From Pyrenophora tritici-repentis (Eukaryota > Ascomycota > Dothideomycetes > Pleosporales > Pleosporaceae), in the NCBI RefSeq assembly GCF_003171515.1, contig NW_027093994.1, positions 1-31,286 of the forward strand: 31,286 bases of DNA. The letters are read 5' to 3'. This document shows, piece by piece, positions 1 through 8,776 of the stretch. A program made the translations under genes and the position numbers. A model generated the notes under the pieces. It was not told where the DNA came from and did not search any database. It saw nothing but the letters and a program-made list of their open reading frames with translations. Positions within the stretch are counted from its first letter, which is position 1. Each line of letters opens with the position of its first letter.

Positions 1-833
1 GCAGTATGGCCAGATCAGATTGAGGGCCATCTACAGAAGCAGCATAAGGTTAGTTACAAGGAGGCTGAGGCAGTTGGACAGCAGGTTCGCAGCTGGGCTG
101 GGTTAGTCCAGTACCCTAGTGAGCTCGAGGTGCCGACTGGTGCTCCAAAGCCTGTGCGGCAATTGCCAGTGTATACAGACGGGATGTTATGCCAATTTGA
201 CTCCAGCTGCTGCTATTATGTAGCAAGAAGTAAGGAGGCTATACGAAAGCATTGGCGTAAGGACCATCAAGGATGGTCAGCAGGGAAGAAGCGAGGGCGG
301 CCAAGTCGAACCAGGCAGAAGAGCGTGCAGGCACATATGGATAAGGGGTACCGGCTGGTCCATTGCCAGCGATTATTCAGCAGCCGGCATGGATCGCAGT
401 ACTTTGAGGTCCAGGCACCCAGCCAGGATGGAGAAGGCCCCGAAATCGTGCCCGTAGACGGGGCAGCAGCATGGGCGCGAGTGGGCGAGCAGATGGCCAA
501 GGCGTGGGCAGACATCGAGAAGCGGGCGCAGACGACGATCCAGGAGGGCGAGCGCGACGAGGTGAACCCATGGCTGGAGCGGACGCAGTGGTTGCCGTAC
601 CTAGTGGGCATGGAGAGGCCGGATTTGTTAGCGTGCATCGAGGAGCCCGTGGCAGAGCCAGATGCCAGGCAGGAGCAGCAGGCCGAGCCGGTGGAAGCAG
701 CGATTTGGGCAGCCATGGATGGATTGGCGCGGTTCAGCCAGGCATCCATTATTGACCGGATTGGCGTGTTTATACGGTTGGAGGCAATTCGCACAGAGAT
801 GCACCAAACCCGGTTCCAGCCGTTACAGCCGTA

Positions 834-961
834 CAGACTCCGCAACAATCAATCGATCGACATGATTGATTCCTATATAGGTTAAAGAGTTACTTTATTA
901 GGCAGCCTTTAACCTAGATAGGAATCAATCATGCCGATCCGATTGATTGTTGCGGAGTCTG
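834..961 (+). mobile_element. hAT-type MITE, copy 1 (unit 1 only)
   Basis: A 128 bp near-palindrome whose ends begin CAGACTCCGCAAC and finish with the complement. The inverted repeats are about 53 bp each with a short loop. It is flanked by the 8 bp direct repeat CAGCCGTA (826-833 and 962-969). Unit 2 carries the empty site with a single CAGCCGTA at the matching place, which proves insertion and defines the ends. An 8 bp duplication with CAG-type ends fits the hAT superfamily. It has no coding capacity. The sequence equals the reverse complement of the MITE at 18661-18788 over all 128 bases. Element plus duplication add 136 bp, shifting the helicase frame. Confidence 0.93.
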
Positions 962-1737
962 CAGCCGTATATGGACAAGAACGCCATTGTCAAGCACACA
1001 CGACCGTGGCAGCAGATGTTAATGTTTTTTGCACGCACACAGAAAGAGCACGGGTGGAAGAGCCCCAAGTATCGTTTACGCGCCGGCAGCGAGAGGCATG
1101 GGAGGTGTTAATCGAACAGGCAAAGCGGAGCATAGAGGGAGACGAAGAAGATGAAGCCGAGGATATGGACGAAGAGAGAGAAGAGCTGGACGAGGAGATG
1201 ATGGACGACATAGACGAGGCGATAGAGGTAGCTGAGGAAGAGCCAGGTCAGGGAGAAGGCCCCGAGCCTAAGAAGTTGTCTAAGATACAGAAAGCGTGTT
1301 TGGAGTTTTGCATTGCATTACTTAACCACCGCATCACCCGTAGAGAGTATGACAGCCCGCTGGTGTGCGCGTTGGCGGTGCTGGGCGTCAAGGAGGACGG
1401 ATGGAAGGGGCCGGAGCAGTACCCGCCGATATTATCGGCGGTGATCAAGATCGCTCGGTTTATGGTCGTGCAGAAGGGACTAGAAATGTCAGGGCCCGAG
1501 GAGGATAGCGGCGATGAGACAGACGACGACTTAGATGACAGCGCGTACGAGAGCGGGCCAAGCCAGCGACGGCGTCCCAAGGGGTGTTTGCAGTTAGTGC
1601 AGAAGATGATGGACCGGTTCATGGTGCGCGGCAGCCATAGCCCCATGCAGTGGATGTTGGATTTGCGGACGTATGGATTGAAGATCCATTACAACACTAC
1701 AACCCGCGGGCATGTAGAGTGGACGAACGGCGACGAG

Positions 1738-1863
1738 CAGACTCCGCAAATCAATCGGATCGGCATGATTGATTCCTATCTAGGTTAAAGGCTGCCTAAT
1801 AAAGTAACTCTTTAACCTATATAGGAATCAATCATGTCGATCGATTGATTGTTGCGGAGTCTG
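1738..1863 (-). mobile_element. hAT-type MITE, copy 2 (shared insertion site with unit 2)
   Basis: The same element as at 834-961 in opposite orientation, 126 bp because two bases are missing from the left terminal repeat (CGCAAATC instead of CGCAACAATC). The 8 bp target duplication is GCGACGAG at 1730-1737 and 1864-1871. The same insertion with the same duplication is in unit 2, so it predates the duplication of the array unit. It interrupts the helicase at a GDE codon run between the acidic region and the recombinase-like domain. Confidence 0.93.
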
Positions 1864-1914
1864 GCGACGAGCTGCTGTACAAAGAGCTGCATTTTAGCAT
1901 GGCGCAGTTCCGGC

Positions 1915-4900
1915 ATGGTACATGGGCTGGCTAGCGAGAGCCGGCGATTATTAACAGAGGAGTTAATGTTTAGCAGCAAGGCAGCGCCGGTGCCGGCAGT
2001 GCCATGGGAGAGCATACGTGACAACCCAACCGACGAGCGGCCAGGATGGAACTTTTTGAAGGATCATCGCACAAACATGCCCGTCAACGGCGAGAGGTGG
2101 TTATTTGAGCGGGTAGGCGAGAGCGCCAGCATCCGGAGTCGGTTCATGAAGCCCGGGACGCAGTCAGGGGTAGACCGACAGGCAATAGAGCGATACATGG
2201 ACCGGGTGGTAGAATTTCGCGAGAAGCTGGCGGTGTTAATGCACATAACGGGTGGGCAGCCAGCGCGAGGGCCAGAGCTACTGAGCGTACGGCATAGCAA
2301 CACAGTGCAAGGGGGGCATCGCAATATATTCATCGAGGACGGCATGGTGGTGTTTGTGACACGGTACCACAAGGGATACAAAGTCAGCGGCGACGTCAAG
2401 ATTATCCATCGATATTTGCCGCGCGAGGTGGGCGAGCTGGTAGTGTGGTATATGTGGCTGGTGTTGCCGTTCCAGCAGCGGCTCGAGGCGTTGGTGTGGG
2501 AGAAGGAGGCAGTTTCGTCGCATATGTGGCCAGCAGACCCCAGCGGCCGCAAGTGGACGACCGATCGGCTGCGGGAGGCGTTGAAGCGCGAGAGCCGGAT
2601 CGCGATGGGCCAGGAGTGGACGTTTGCCGGGTACCGGGAGATGGCGATTGGCATCAGCCGGCGGTTTTTGCGTGGATCGACAGCGTTCCAGGCAGATGAG
2701 GGCGAGGAGAATAAGGAGTGGGCTGAGGAGCAGGCAGGAGATTCGATTGCCGACGAGCAGGCGGGCCATACGTCGCACGTGGCGGGACTGGTATACGCGC
2801 GAGGGATCATGGAGCAGTCAGGGGCCGTGGCGGATAGGCGGCAGCAGTTCCGGGCATCGAGCACGGATTGGCATAGATTTTTGGGCTTCCAGGCAGGCTT
2901 GGACGACCAGAGAAGAAGCAGCAAGCGGAAGAGAGCGCCGTTTGAGAGCGAGGCAGACGAGGCAAGGGTGGATCGGTGGCAGCGGCTGAGGAAGATGGAC
3001 GCGAGAGCGCAGCTGAAGCGCATGATGGGCGAGGAGGCCAAGTTCCGGGGGGTGCAGGAGGCAGCGATCAAAGCCATCACAGCGGAGAGTCCCGTAGTAG
3101 CGGTGATGCCGACGGGGGCAGGCAAGAGCTTGTTGTTCATGTTGCCGGCGTGGGCAGAGCAGGGCGGCACGACGGTGGTGGTAGTGCCGTTGATCGCGTT
3201 GCGTGGCGACATGGCACAGCGGTGCAAGAAGCTAGGGATATCGTGCGTAGAGTGGCAGAGTCGGCGTCCGCCAGACGCAGCAGCGGTGGTGTTAGTGACG
3301 CCCGAGTCGGCAGTTGGAGAGGAATTTGCAACGTTTTTAAACCGGCTACGAGCGACGCGGCAGCTAGATCGGATTATTATCGACGAGTGCCATATCGTGT
3401 TAAACCGGCAGTACACGTTCCGCAAGCAGATGCAGCAGCTAGGTAAGCTAGTGGCTGTAGAGACGCAGATGGTCATGTTAACAGCAACGTTGCCACCCAG
3501 CGAGGAGGACGAGTTATTCCGGCGAATGCATTTTGAGCGTGGGCAGGTAAGAATGTTTAGGGCACCAACAGCACGGAGCAACATAGCGTACCGGGTGGTA
3601 AGGGTAGAGAAGGAGAGGAAGAGACAGGAGGTAGAGGCAACGGTGTTGGCGATGGTACAGCAGAAGGTCCGAAAGTATAAGAGCGGCAAGATTGTAGTGT
3701 ACGGCAACTCAGTGCCAAAGGTCAAGGGGTTAGCCGAGAAGCTCAAGTGCCATGCGTATCATCACCACGCGGTTGGCAAGGCAAGCATGTTGGAGGAGTT
3801 CATGGGCGGCAAGCAGCGGGTGATTGTGGCAACCAGCGCGTTGGGCATGGGAGTGGACGTGCCCGATATCCGGTGCATTGTCCACATGGATTGGCCGTTT
3901 AGCGTGTTGGATTACGCGCAGGAGAGCGGGCGAGCCGGGCGAGACGGGGAGCGGAGCGAGGCCATCATGATGGTGCAGGACGGCGAGCAGCGAGCGGCGG
4001 ATGACAAGCAGGGGGAGGCGGAGCAGCGGTTGGTGCGAGCATACGTCGAAGGCATAGACGAGGCGGCGACATGTAGACGGGTAATGTTGGACGGGTATTT
4101 AGACAGGCGCGAGGCCGAGCGAGCTCGGTGCGAGGAGGGAGAGGAGAGGTGTGACGTATGCATGAGAGCCGACGGGGAGGAGATGGAGGAGGAGGAGATG
4201 GAGGAGGAGGAGATGGAGGAGGAGATGGAGGAGGAGATGGAGGAGGAGATGGAAGAGATGGAGGAGGTGGAGGAGGTGGAGGAGGTGGAGGAGATGGAGG
4301 TGGTGGAGGTGGCCGAGGGCGGCAGCAGCAACGAAGAAGAGGCGGAGACATTGGAGAGGGAGCAAGAAGAGGCGCGGCAGGCGTTTAATCAGCAGCAACG
4401 AGAGCAAGGCGGCCCGCGACAGAGATTGATACAGCAGCGGCAGCAGGAGTTCGCCGACGTCGAGTGGCTGCGTAGGCAGCTGGCGCAATGGATAAACCGG
4501 TGTGGGTTATGCGAGGCGGTAGGGCAAGGATCGAGCGCACACGACGTACGGCAATGTTGGCGACAGGAGAGCCAGCGGATCAAGGAGTCGATTAAGAGGA
4601 TGGAAGAGACAATTAAGTTTGAGCGTTATTCGGGCTGTTTTTGGTGTGGAGTGCCGCAGGAGATATGCAATCGGTGGGAAAGGAATAGTTTTGGGCGATA
4701 TCAGAGAGTCCAAGACGGGGATTGCCAGTATAGAGGGGTATTAATAGGCGGGTTATTAAGTATAGCATTAGGGCGGAGCGAGGTAGGAAACCGATGGACG
4801 GCGCGGTTAGAGGAGTTCGGGGTTAGTAATTCAGGAGCAGGGCCGACGTTGTTTGAGTTTTTAGGAAAAAAGCGATTGTTAGAGACGGTTGAGAGCAATA

Positions 4901-4947
4901 ACTTAGCAGGAGAGTTTTGTTGGATTACAAGATTAATAGGCGAGTAG
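1915..4947 (+). CDS. Uninterrupted C-terminal helicase ORF: recombinase-like domain plus RecQ motor
   Basis: An open frame of 1,010 codons downstream of the second MITE. It is open back to 1849, but ATG 1915 (MVHGLASESRR) is the first ATG in the native frame. Visible RecQ motifs: Walker A MPTGAGKS (3106-3129), motif Ia VVPLIALRGD, motif II DECH (3382-3393), motif III TATLPP, motif V ATSALGMGVDVP, and motif VI QESGRAGRDG (3919-3948). A C-x18-C-x6-C-x2-C array (4072-4161) matches the RecQ zinc site. Upstream, Arg (2266), Arg (2635), His (2767) and Tyr (2794) follow the tyrosine-recombinase pattern. A C-terminal CGLC...CFWCG cysteine cluster resembles a zinc finger. Every helicase motif is in one frame, so this piece could encode an active motor lacking the DNA-binding N-terminus. 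No promoter can be identified for it. Confidence 0.8.
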   Translation: MVHGLASESRRLLTEELMFSSKAAPVPAVPWESIRDNPTDERPGWNFLKDHRTNMPVNGERWLFERVGESASIRSRFMKPGTQSGVDRQAIERYMDRVVEFREKLAVLMHITGGQPARGPELLSVRHSNTVQGGHRNIFIEDGMVVFVTRYHKGYKVSGDVKIIHRYLPREVGELVVWYMWLVLPFQQRLEALVWEKEAVSSHMWPADPSGRKWTTDRLREALKRESRIAMGQEWTFAGYREMAIGISRRFLRGSTAFQADEGEENKEWAEEQAGDSIADEQAGHTSHVAGLVYARGIMEQSGAVADRRQQFRASSTDWHRFLGFQAGLDDQRRSSKRKRAPFESEADEARVDRWQRLRKMDARAQLKRMMGEEAKFRGVQEAAIKAITAESPVVAVMPTGAGKSLLFMLPAWAEQGGTTVVVVPLIALRGDMAQRCKKLGISCVEWQSRRPPDAAAVVLVTPESAVGEEFATFLNRLRATRQLDRIIIDECHIVLNRQYTFRKQMQQLGKLVAVETQMVMLTATLPPSEEDELFRRMHFERGQVRMFRAPTARSNIAYRVVRVEKERKRQEVEATVLAMVQQKVRKYKSGKIVVYGNSVPKVKGLAEKLKCHAYHHHAVGKASMLEEFMGGKQRVIVATSALGMGVDVPDIRCIVHMDWPFSVLDYAQESGRAGRDGERSEAIMMVQDGEQRAADDKQGEAEQRLVRAYVEGIDEAATCRRVMLDGYLDRREAERARCEEGEERCDVCMRADGEEMEEEEMEEEEMEEEMEEEMEEEMEEMEEVEEVEEVEEMEVVEVAEGGSSNEEEAETLEREQEEARQAFNQQQREQGGPRQRLIQQRQQEFADVEWLRRQLAQWINRCGLCEAVGQGSSAHDVRQCWRQESQRIKESIKRMEETIKFERYSGCFWCGVPQEICNRWERNSFGRYQRVQDGDCQYRGVLIGGLLSIALGRSEVGNRWTARLEEFGVSNSGAGPTLFEFLGKKRLLETVESNNLAGEFCWITRLIGE
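4177..4312 (+). repeat. Glu/Met-coding purine microrepeat inside the helicase (unit 1)
   Basis: Repeated GGAGGAGATG-like units code for an acidic Glu/Met then Glu/Val stretch after the RecQ zinc cysteines. It is followed by an acidic to neutral linker. In unit 2 the same DNA is read one frame over as Arg/Trp. Such a tract is expected to be disordered and slippage-prone. Confidence 0.85.
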
Positions 4948-7807
4948 AGGAAATATAGAGAGTTGTAACGTTGACGAGGGTAGCTCCAACAGCTCGAGTA
5001 GGTCGGATAGTGTAAGCAGCGATAAAGGCAAGAGCAGCAAGATCAGCGAGAGCGTAGGCAGGGTTAGCAGCAAGAGAGATAGCAGCAACAGTGACGATAG
5101 TAGCAGCAGTAAGAGTAGCGACGAAGGCGAGGGCAGCGAGAGCAGTGATCAAGGCGAGAGCAGCGAGAGTAGTGACGAAGGCGAGGGTAGTAAAGATATT
5201 AGAGGTAGCGAAAGCAGCGGCAACAGCGAGAGCAATGAGAGCAACGACAAAGACGAGGGCAGAGAAGGTAACGAGAGCGGCGAGAGCAGTAAGAGCGCAG
5301 GCAGCGTTGGTAGCGAGAGCAATAGCTGCAACAGTGGCGATAGTGGCGATAGCGAGGGCAGCGACGACGGCGAGGATGGCGAGGATGGCGAGGATGGCGA
5401 GGACAGCGAGGGCAACTTGATGGCAGGTAGCGAAAGCAGTAATAGCAGCTTGAGCAGGGAGGAAAAGCGAGGGTCGTGACGACGGCGAGAGTAGCTCCGA
5501 TAGCGAGAGCAGCAAGAGCGAGAGCAGCAAGAGCGGCAAGAGCAACGAGAGCGAGGCAGGCGAGGCAGGCGAGAGCAACGAGATGGCAAGTAGCGAGAGC
5601 GAGGCAGGCGAGGCAGGCGAGAGCAACGAGATGGCAAGTAGCGAGAGCGTAGGGAGCGAGAGAGGCGAGAGAAATAAGAGCAGCGACATGATAGGTAGCG
5701 TTGGCAGCGAGAGCATCGAGAGCCGCGCATATAGCGAGAGTAACGAGAACAGAGCGAGTAGCGAGAGCAGCGACGACGGTAAGGACAGCGAGAGCAGGAG
5801 CCGCAGCGGCGAAAGGAGTTGTAGAAGCCGTAGCAGCGGTAGGAAGTGAGAAGCAGCGAGAGTAGCGCGAGCAGTGGGGGGACAGCAGGGACAGCGAGAG
5901 CAGTAGGGAAAGCAAGAGCAGGGGCAGAAGTAGTTATAGCGGCCGCAGGCGTAGTAGGAGCGGTGGGGAGTGAGGAGCAGAAGCGAGGATATCGATAGCA
6001 GCGAGAGCAGCGAGGACGGCGGGGATAGTAGGGATAGCGGGATCAGCTGTGAGAGAAGCGAGGATAGCGAGAGTAGGAAAGCAGGAGCCGCAGGCGCGAT
6101 AGAAGTAAGAGTAGCAAGAGCAGTAAGAGCAGGATGTGTAGCCGCGAGGATAGAGGCAATTAAGGTAATTAAGGTGATTGCGATGATTGCGAGGACAGTA
6201 AGAGCAACAAGGGCAGCGCAAGAAAGGGGCGAACGGCAAGGGAATTAACTATTAAGTTAATTGTAGCGATTGCAAGGACAGCGGGAACAGCGAGGATAGT
6301 AAGGGCAGTAAGGGTAGAAAGGACAGCGGAAGCAGCGAGGACAACGAGGACAGCGAGGATTGTAAGGACAGCGGAAGCAGCGAGGACAACGAGGACAGCG
6401 AGGATTGTAAGGACAGCGGAAGCAGCGAGGACAACGAGGACAGCGAGGATTGTAAGGACAGCGGAAGCAGCGAGGATAATGAGGACAGCGAGGATAGTAA
6501 GAACAGCGAGGATAGTAAGGACAGTAAGAGTAGCGAGGATAGCGAAAGTAGGAGAGTAGCAGTAGCAATAGCAGTAGCCGGAGGTGTATATAAGCTGTAA
6601 GAGGTAAGAGGTAGAAGTAAGGATATTATAAGCAGCAAGGATAGCAGGGGCAGAAGCGGCAACAGGTGCAGGGGTAGTAGGAGTAGTAATAAGAATATTA
6701 AGAGCAGTGCAAGTTACAAGGACAAGGGACAAAGTAAGGACAGTAGAGATAGTAAGAGTATCAGGAGCAGCGAGAACAGAAGCCGTAGGATTGATAGCGA
6801 AGATATTAAGAGCAGCAAGGAAAGCGAAAGTAGCGAGGGTAGTAAGAGCAGCGACAAGAGGAGCGGTAGCGGCCGCCGAAACCGCAGTTACCGCAGGTGG
6901 AGGAGGCGTAGGAGGTAAGGGGCAGAAGAGAGCAGTAGAGACAGCGGGAACAGCGGGGAAAGCGAGAGCAGCAAGAAGGACGGGGATAGTAGAGATAGAG
7001 GAAGTGGCGAGAGCAGAAGCAGTAATAGGGAGGATTGCGGAATGCGGAGGAGTAAGAGCGGTAGGAGTAAGAGTAGCAAGAGCAGGACGTAGAAGTAAGA
7101 GCCGTAGGAGCAGGAGCAGTAAGAATAGCAGGAGTAGCAAGGGTAGGAGCTTTAAAGGCGGCAGCAACGAGGGTGTTACAAGCAGCGAAAATAATAGGAG
7201 CAGGGAGAGTGGTCGCAGTAAGGATAGCGATAGAAGCGAGGTTGGCGACAGCAGGGACAGTAGTAGTAGCAAGAATAGCGAGAGTAGCGAGAGCAATAGC
7301 AGTGAGAGCTAGAGCATTAAGAGTAGCAGCAATAAGAGCAGTAACCGTAGGAGTAGGCGCATTAAGAGTAAAAGCTGCAGGAGTAAGAGCAGTAAGGGCG
7401 GAAATAGTAGGAGCGTAATTAGCGAGAGCAGGAGCAGCGAGGACAGCAGGAGCAGCTGGAATGGCGAGAGCAGCAAGGACGGAGTGGATAGCAAGAATAG
7501 GAAGCGTAGGGGCCGCAGTGGCGATATTTGTAGAAGCGGCAGTAAACACAGGTGTAGTAGTAGCCGTAGGAGTAATAACGAGCATGTTAAAAGCAGCAAG
7601 GACGGCAGGAACAGCGGGAGTTGCAATAGTAGAACCCGTAACCGTAATTGAATAGACAGTAAGAGTGATAGTCGCGATAGAAGGAAAAGTTACAAGAATA
7701 GCAGCCGTAGCCGTGGTAGAAGCAAGAGTAATTATAATAGAGGCAAAGATAGTAACAGTAGTAAGAGTAATAAGCACAGTAAGGGTATAGTAAGAGCAAA
7801 AGTTTAA
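4940..7807 (+). pseudogene. Decayed Ser/Arg/Glu/Asp-rich reading frame downstream of helicase unit 1
   Basis: No known family recognised. From the helicase stop codon onward the sequence keeps a purine-purine-any triplet rhythm for nearly 2.9 kb. Read in that phase it codes almost only Ser, Arg, Glu, Asp, Lys, Asn and Gly, with pyrimidines mostly at codon position 3 (AGC/AGT, GAC/GAT, AAC/AAT). Open pieces: 4940-5479, up to 5849, 5881-5973, 5970-6082, 6280-6600, about 6680-6918, 6919-7091 and 7092-7807. The last has in-frame TAG (7310) and TGA (7649) before a final TAA at 7805. Acidic Ser/Glu/Asp pieces come first and basic Ser/Arg pieces later, like a disordered SR-type protein. There is no clear ATG at the 5' end. 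Unit 2 has the same breaks. A non-coding purine repeat is the alternative. The minus-strand Leu/Ala frames here are shadows. Confidence 0.45.
6319..6490 (+). repeat. 45 bp tandem repeat, 3 full units plus a partial
   Basis: Units at 6319-6363, 6364-6408 and 6409-6453, then a diverging fourth. Each starts AAGGACAGCGGAAGCAGCG. The unit is 15 codons in the Ser/Glu frame (core SGSSEDNEDSEDCKD). Unit 2 has only one full copy plus the partial, a 90 bp difference. Confidence 0.92.
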
Positions 7808-8338
7808 AGAAGAGTTATTTATGTTAAAAATAAGTATGCAGGTATAAAGCAAAGAAAGAAAGATTCGAAAAGAGAGAGTATAAAGTTGGTGAGATTCATA
7901 ATCGATAGATGAGGTAGGTAAAACAGGTATAGTTTGTAGTATATATTAGATAGTGTTTAAGAAAGAAATCAAGCATAGAATTAAGTAGGATTTAAGGATT
8001 AGGATTGTAGTAGAAGACAGAGCAAGTTATTAGGAATACATTAATAAGAAGATAGAAGAAAAGATTAAGTTTATATAAAAGTAGAGTCATAAGAAGAAGA
8101 TATAAATAAAAATATAAGAGATTATGTTTCAATAATATTAAAAAGAGATGTTAGAAAAGAAAGAAGAATAAAAGAAACCCGATATAATTTAAGAGGAGTA
8201 TAGTAAAGGGAATAGAAGATAGGTAGAAGAAGAAAGAGAGAGAAAGATAAGGAAGTTTATAGAGAAGGACATAAGAAGCAAAAGATAAAGAGAAAGAAGG
8301 AGAAGTAAAGAAAATAGAAAGAGAAGTAAAGAAAAATA
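7808..8338. other. AT- and purine-rich stretch without a recognisable gene (unit 1)
   Basis: The + strand is mostly A and G with T mainly in TA steps; C is rare. One frame around 7953-8110 is interrupted only by TAG and TAA, as in the neighbouring helicase relic, but I could not match it convincingly to the helicase. No promoter, RNA or repeat element identified. The matching stretch in unit 2 is 24644-25196, with small indels. Confidence 0.5.
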
Positions 8339-8776
8339 TAGAGCAAGTAAAGAGAGAGTAGCAAGAACAGCAGTAGTAATAAGGATAAGGATAGAGTTAA
8401 GGTACAGTACAATAATGCATAGTGGGTATTTAAGCAACAGTAGTAAGACGAGGCAGGCCGTGTTGGACGTGCATACAGTAGGTAGAGTTTAAGTTTACCG
8501 ACGCAGAATAGTGATAGAGGTATATAGGGTAGTAGATAATGCGATGCGGTATATAGACGGCGGTAGGCGAAGGACAGAGCCGACACAATATACAACAGTA
8601 TTAGAGAACTAAGAGGTAGTAGGCAAAGGAGATAGTTGAAGAAGTATTTAGGTTGTGTTTAGTATAGCGAATGGTATAACGTGTGTATACAAGCAATAAG
8701 AAGATAATAGATACGGAGGAGATTAGACAGCAGATATAAAAGATTGTTAGTTTCGAGGGTATTTATAGCAAGGTTG
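8339..8776 (+). pseudogene. Decayed helicase relic: recombinase Tyr box to Walker A region
   Basis: In the frame through 8357 and 8774 the only stops are TAG and TAA. Compared with the intact helicase, the relic keeps DEAGR...AYSR against DEQAGH...VYAR, then Tyr-to-Asp-Arg at the same 13-residue spacing. Later QLKKYLG...CIQAI matches QLKRMMG...AIKAI, and YKRLL matches GKSLL. At the QLK site the helicase CAG reads TAG here, so that interruption is an eroded Gln codon. Three copies of this segment exist (also 15213-15904 and 25197-25890). The similarity is weak per residue but colinear over about 140 codons. It is not functional. Confidence 0.6.

Larger units (their letters stand above)
1..4947 (+). 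pseudogene. Telomere-linked RecQ-type helicase, unit 1 (5' end outside window, MITE-interrupted)
   Basis: A fungal telomere-linked helicase, expected to be a nuclear DNA-dependent ATPase unwinding DNA. Position 1 is a codon start and corresponds to base 17059 of unit 2, so about 27 N-terminal codons lie off the left edge. In order: second C2H2 finger and RGRP AT-hook (about 190-320), acidic region (1130-1260, 1490-1550), tyrosine-recombinase-like domain (about 2200-2890), RecQ motor (3040-4000), RecQ zinc cysteines (4072-4161), Glu/Met repeat, and C-terminal cysteines (4501-4690). Breaks relative to unit 2: a MITE at 834-961, one G lost near 1075, a MITE at 1738-1863, and two bases lost near 1912. 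From 1915 to the stop the frame is open, so only the N-terminal half is destroyed. Helicase identity is firm; whether a product is made is unknown. Confidence 0.88.

Noticed and set aside
4940..4950. Programmed +1 frameshift from helicase into the Ser-rich frame
   Set aside because: No slippery site or stimulatory structure seen, and the downstream frame is itself broken soon after.
4925..7852. Long minus-strand frames rich in Leu, Ala and Ser
   Set aside because: They are the antisense of the purine-purine-N rhythm. Composition is extreme, no domain is recognisable, and several overlap in different frames.
8339..8776. Reassigned genetic code with TAA/TAG as Gln
   Set aside because: The frame is tempting, but intact helicase and LINE ORFs use CAG/CAA for Gln and end in TAG/TAA. 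Direct comparison shows CAG-to-TAG decay.
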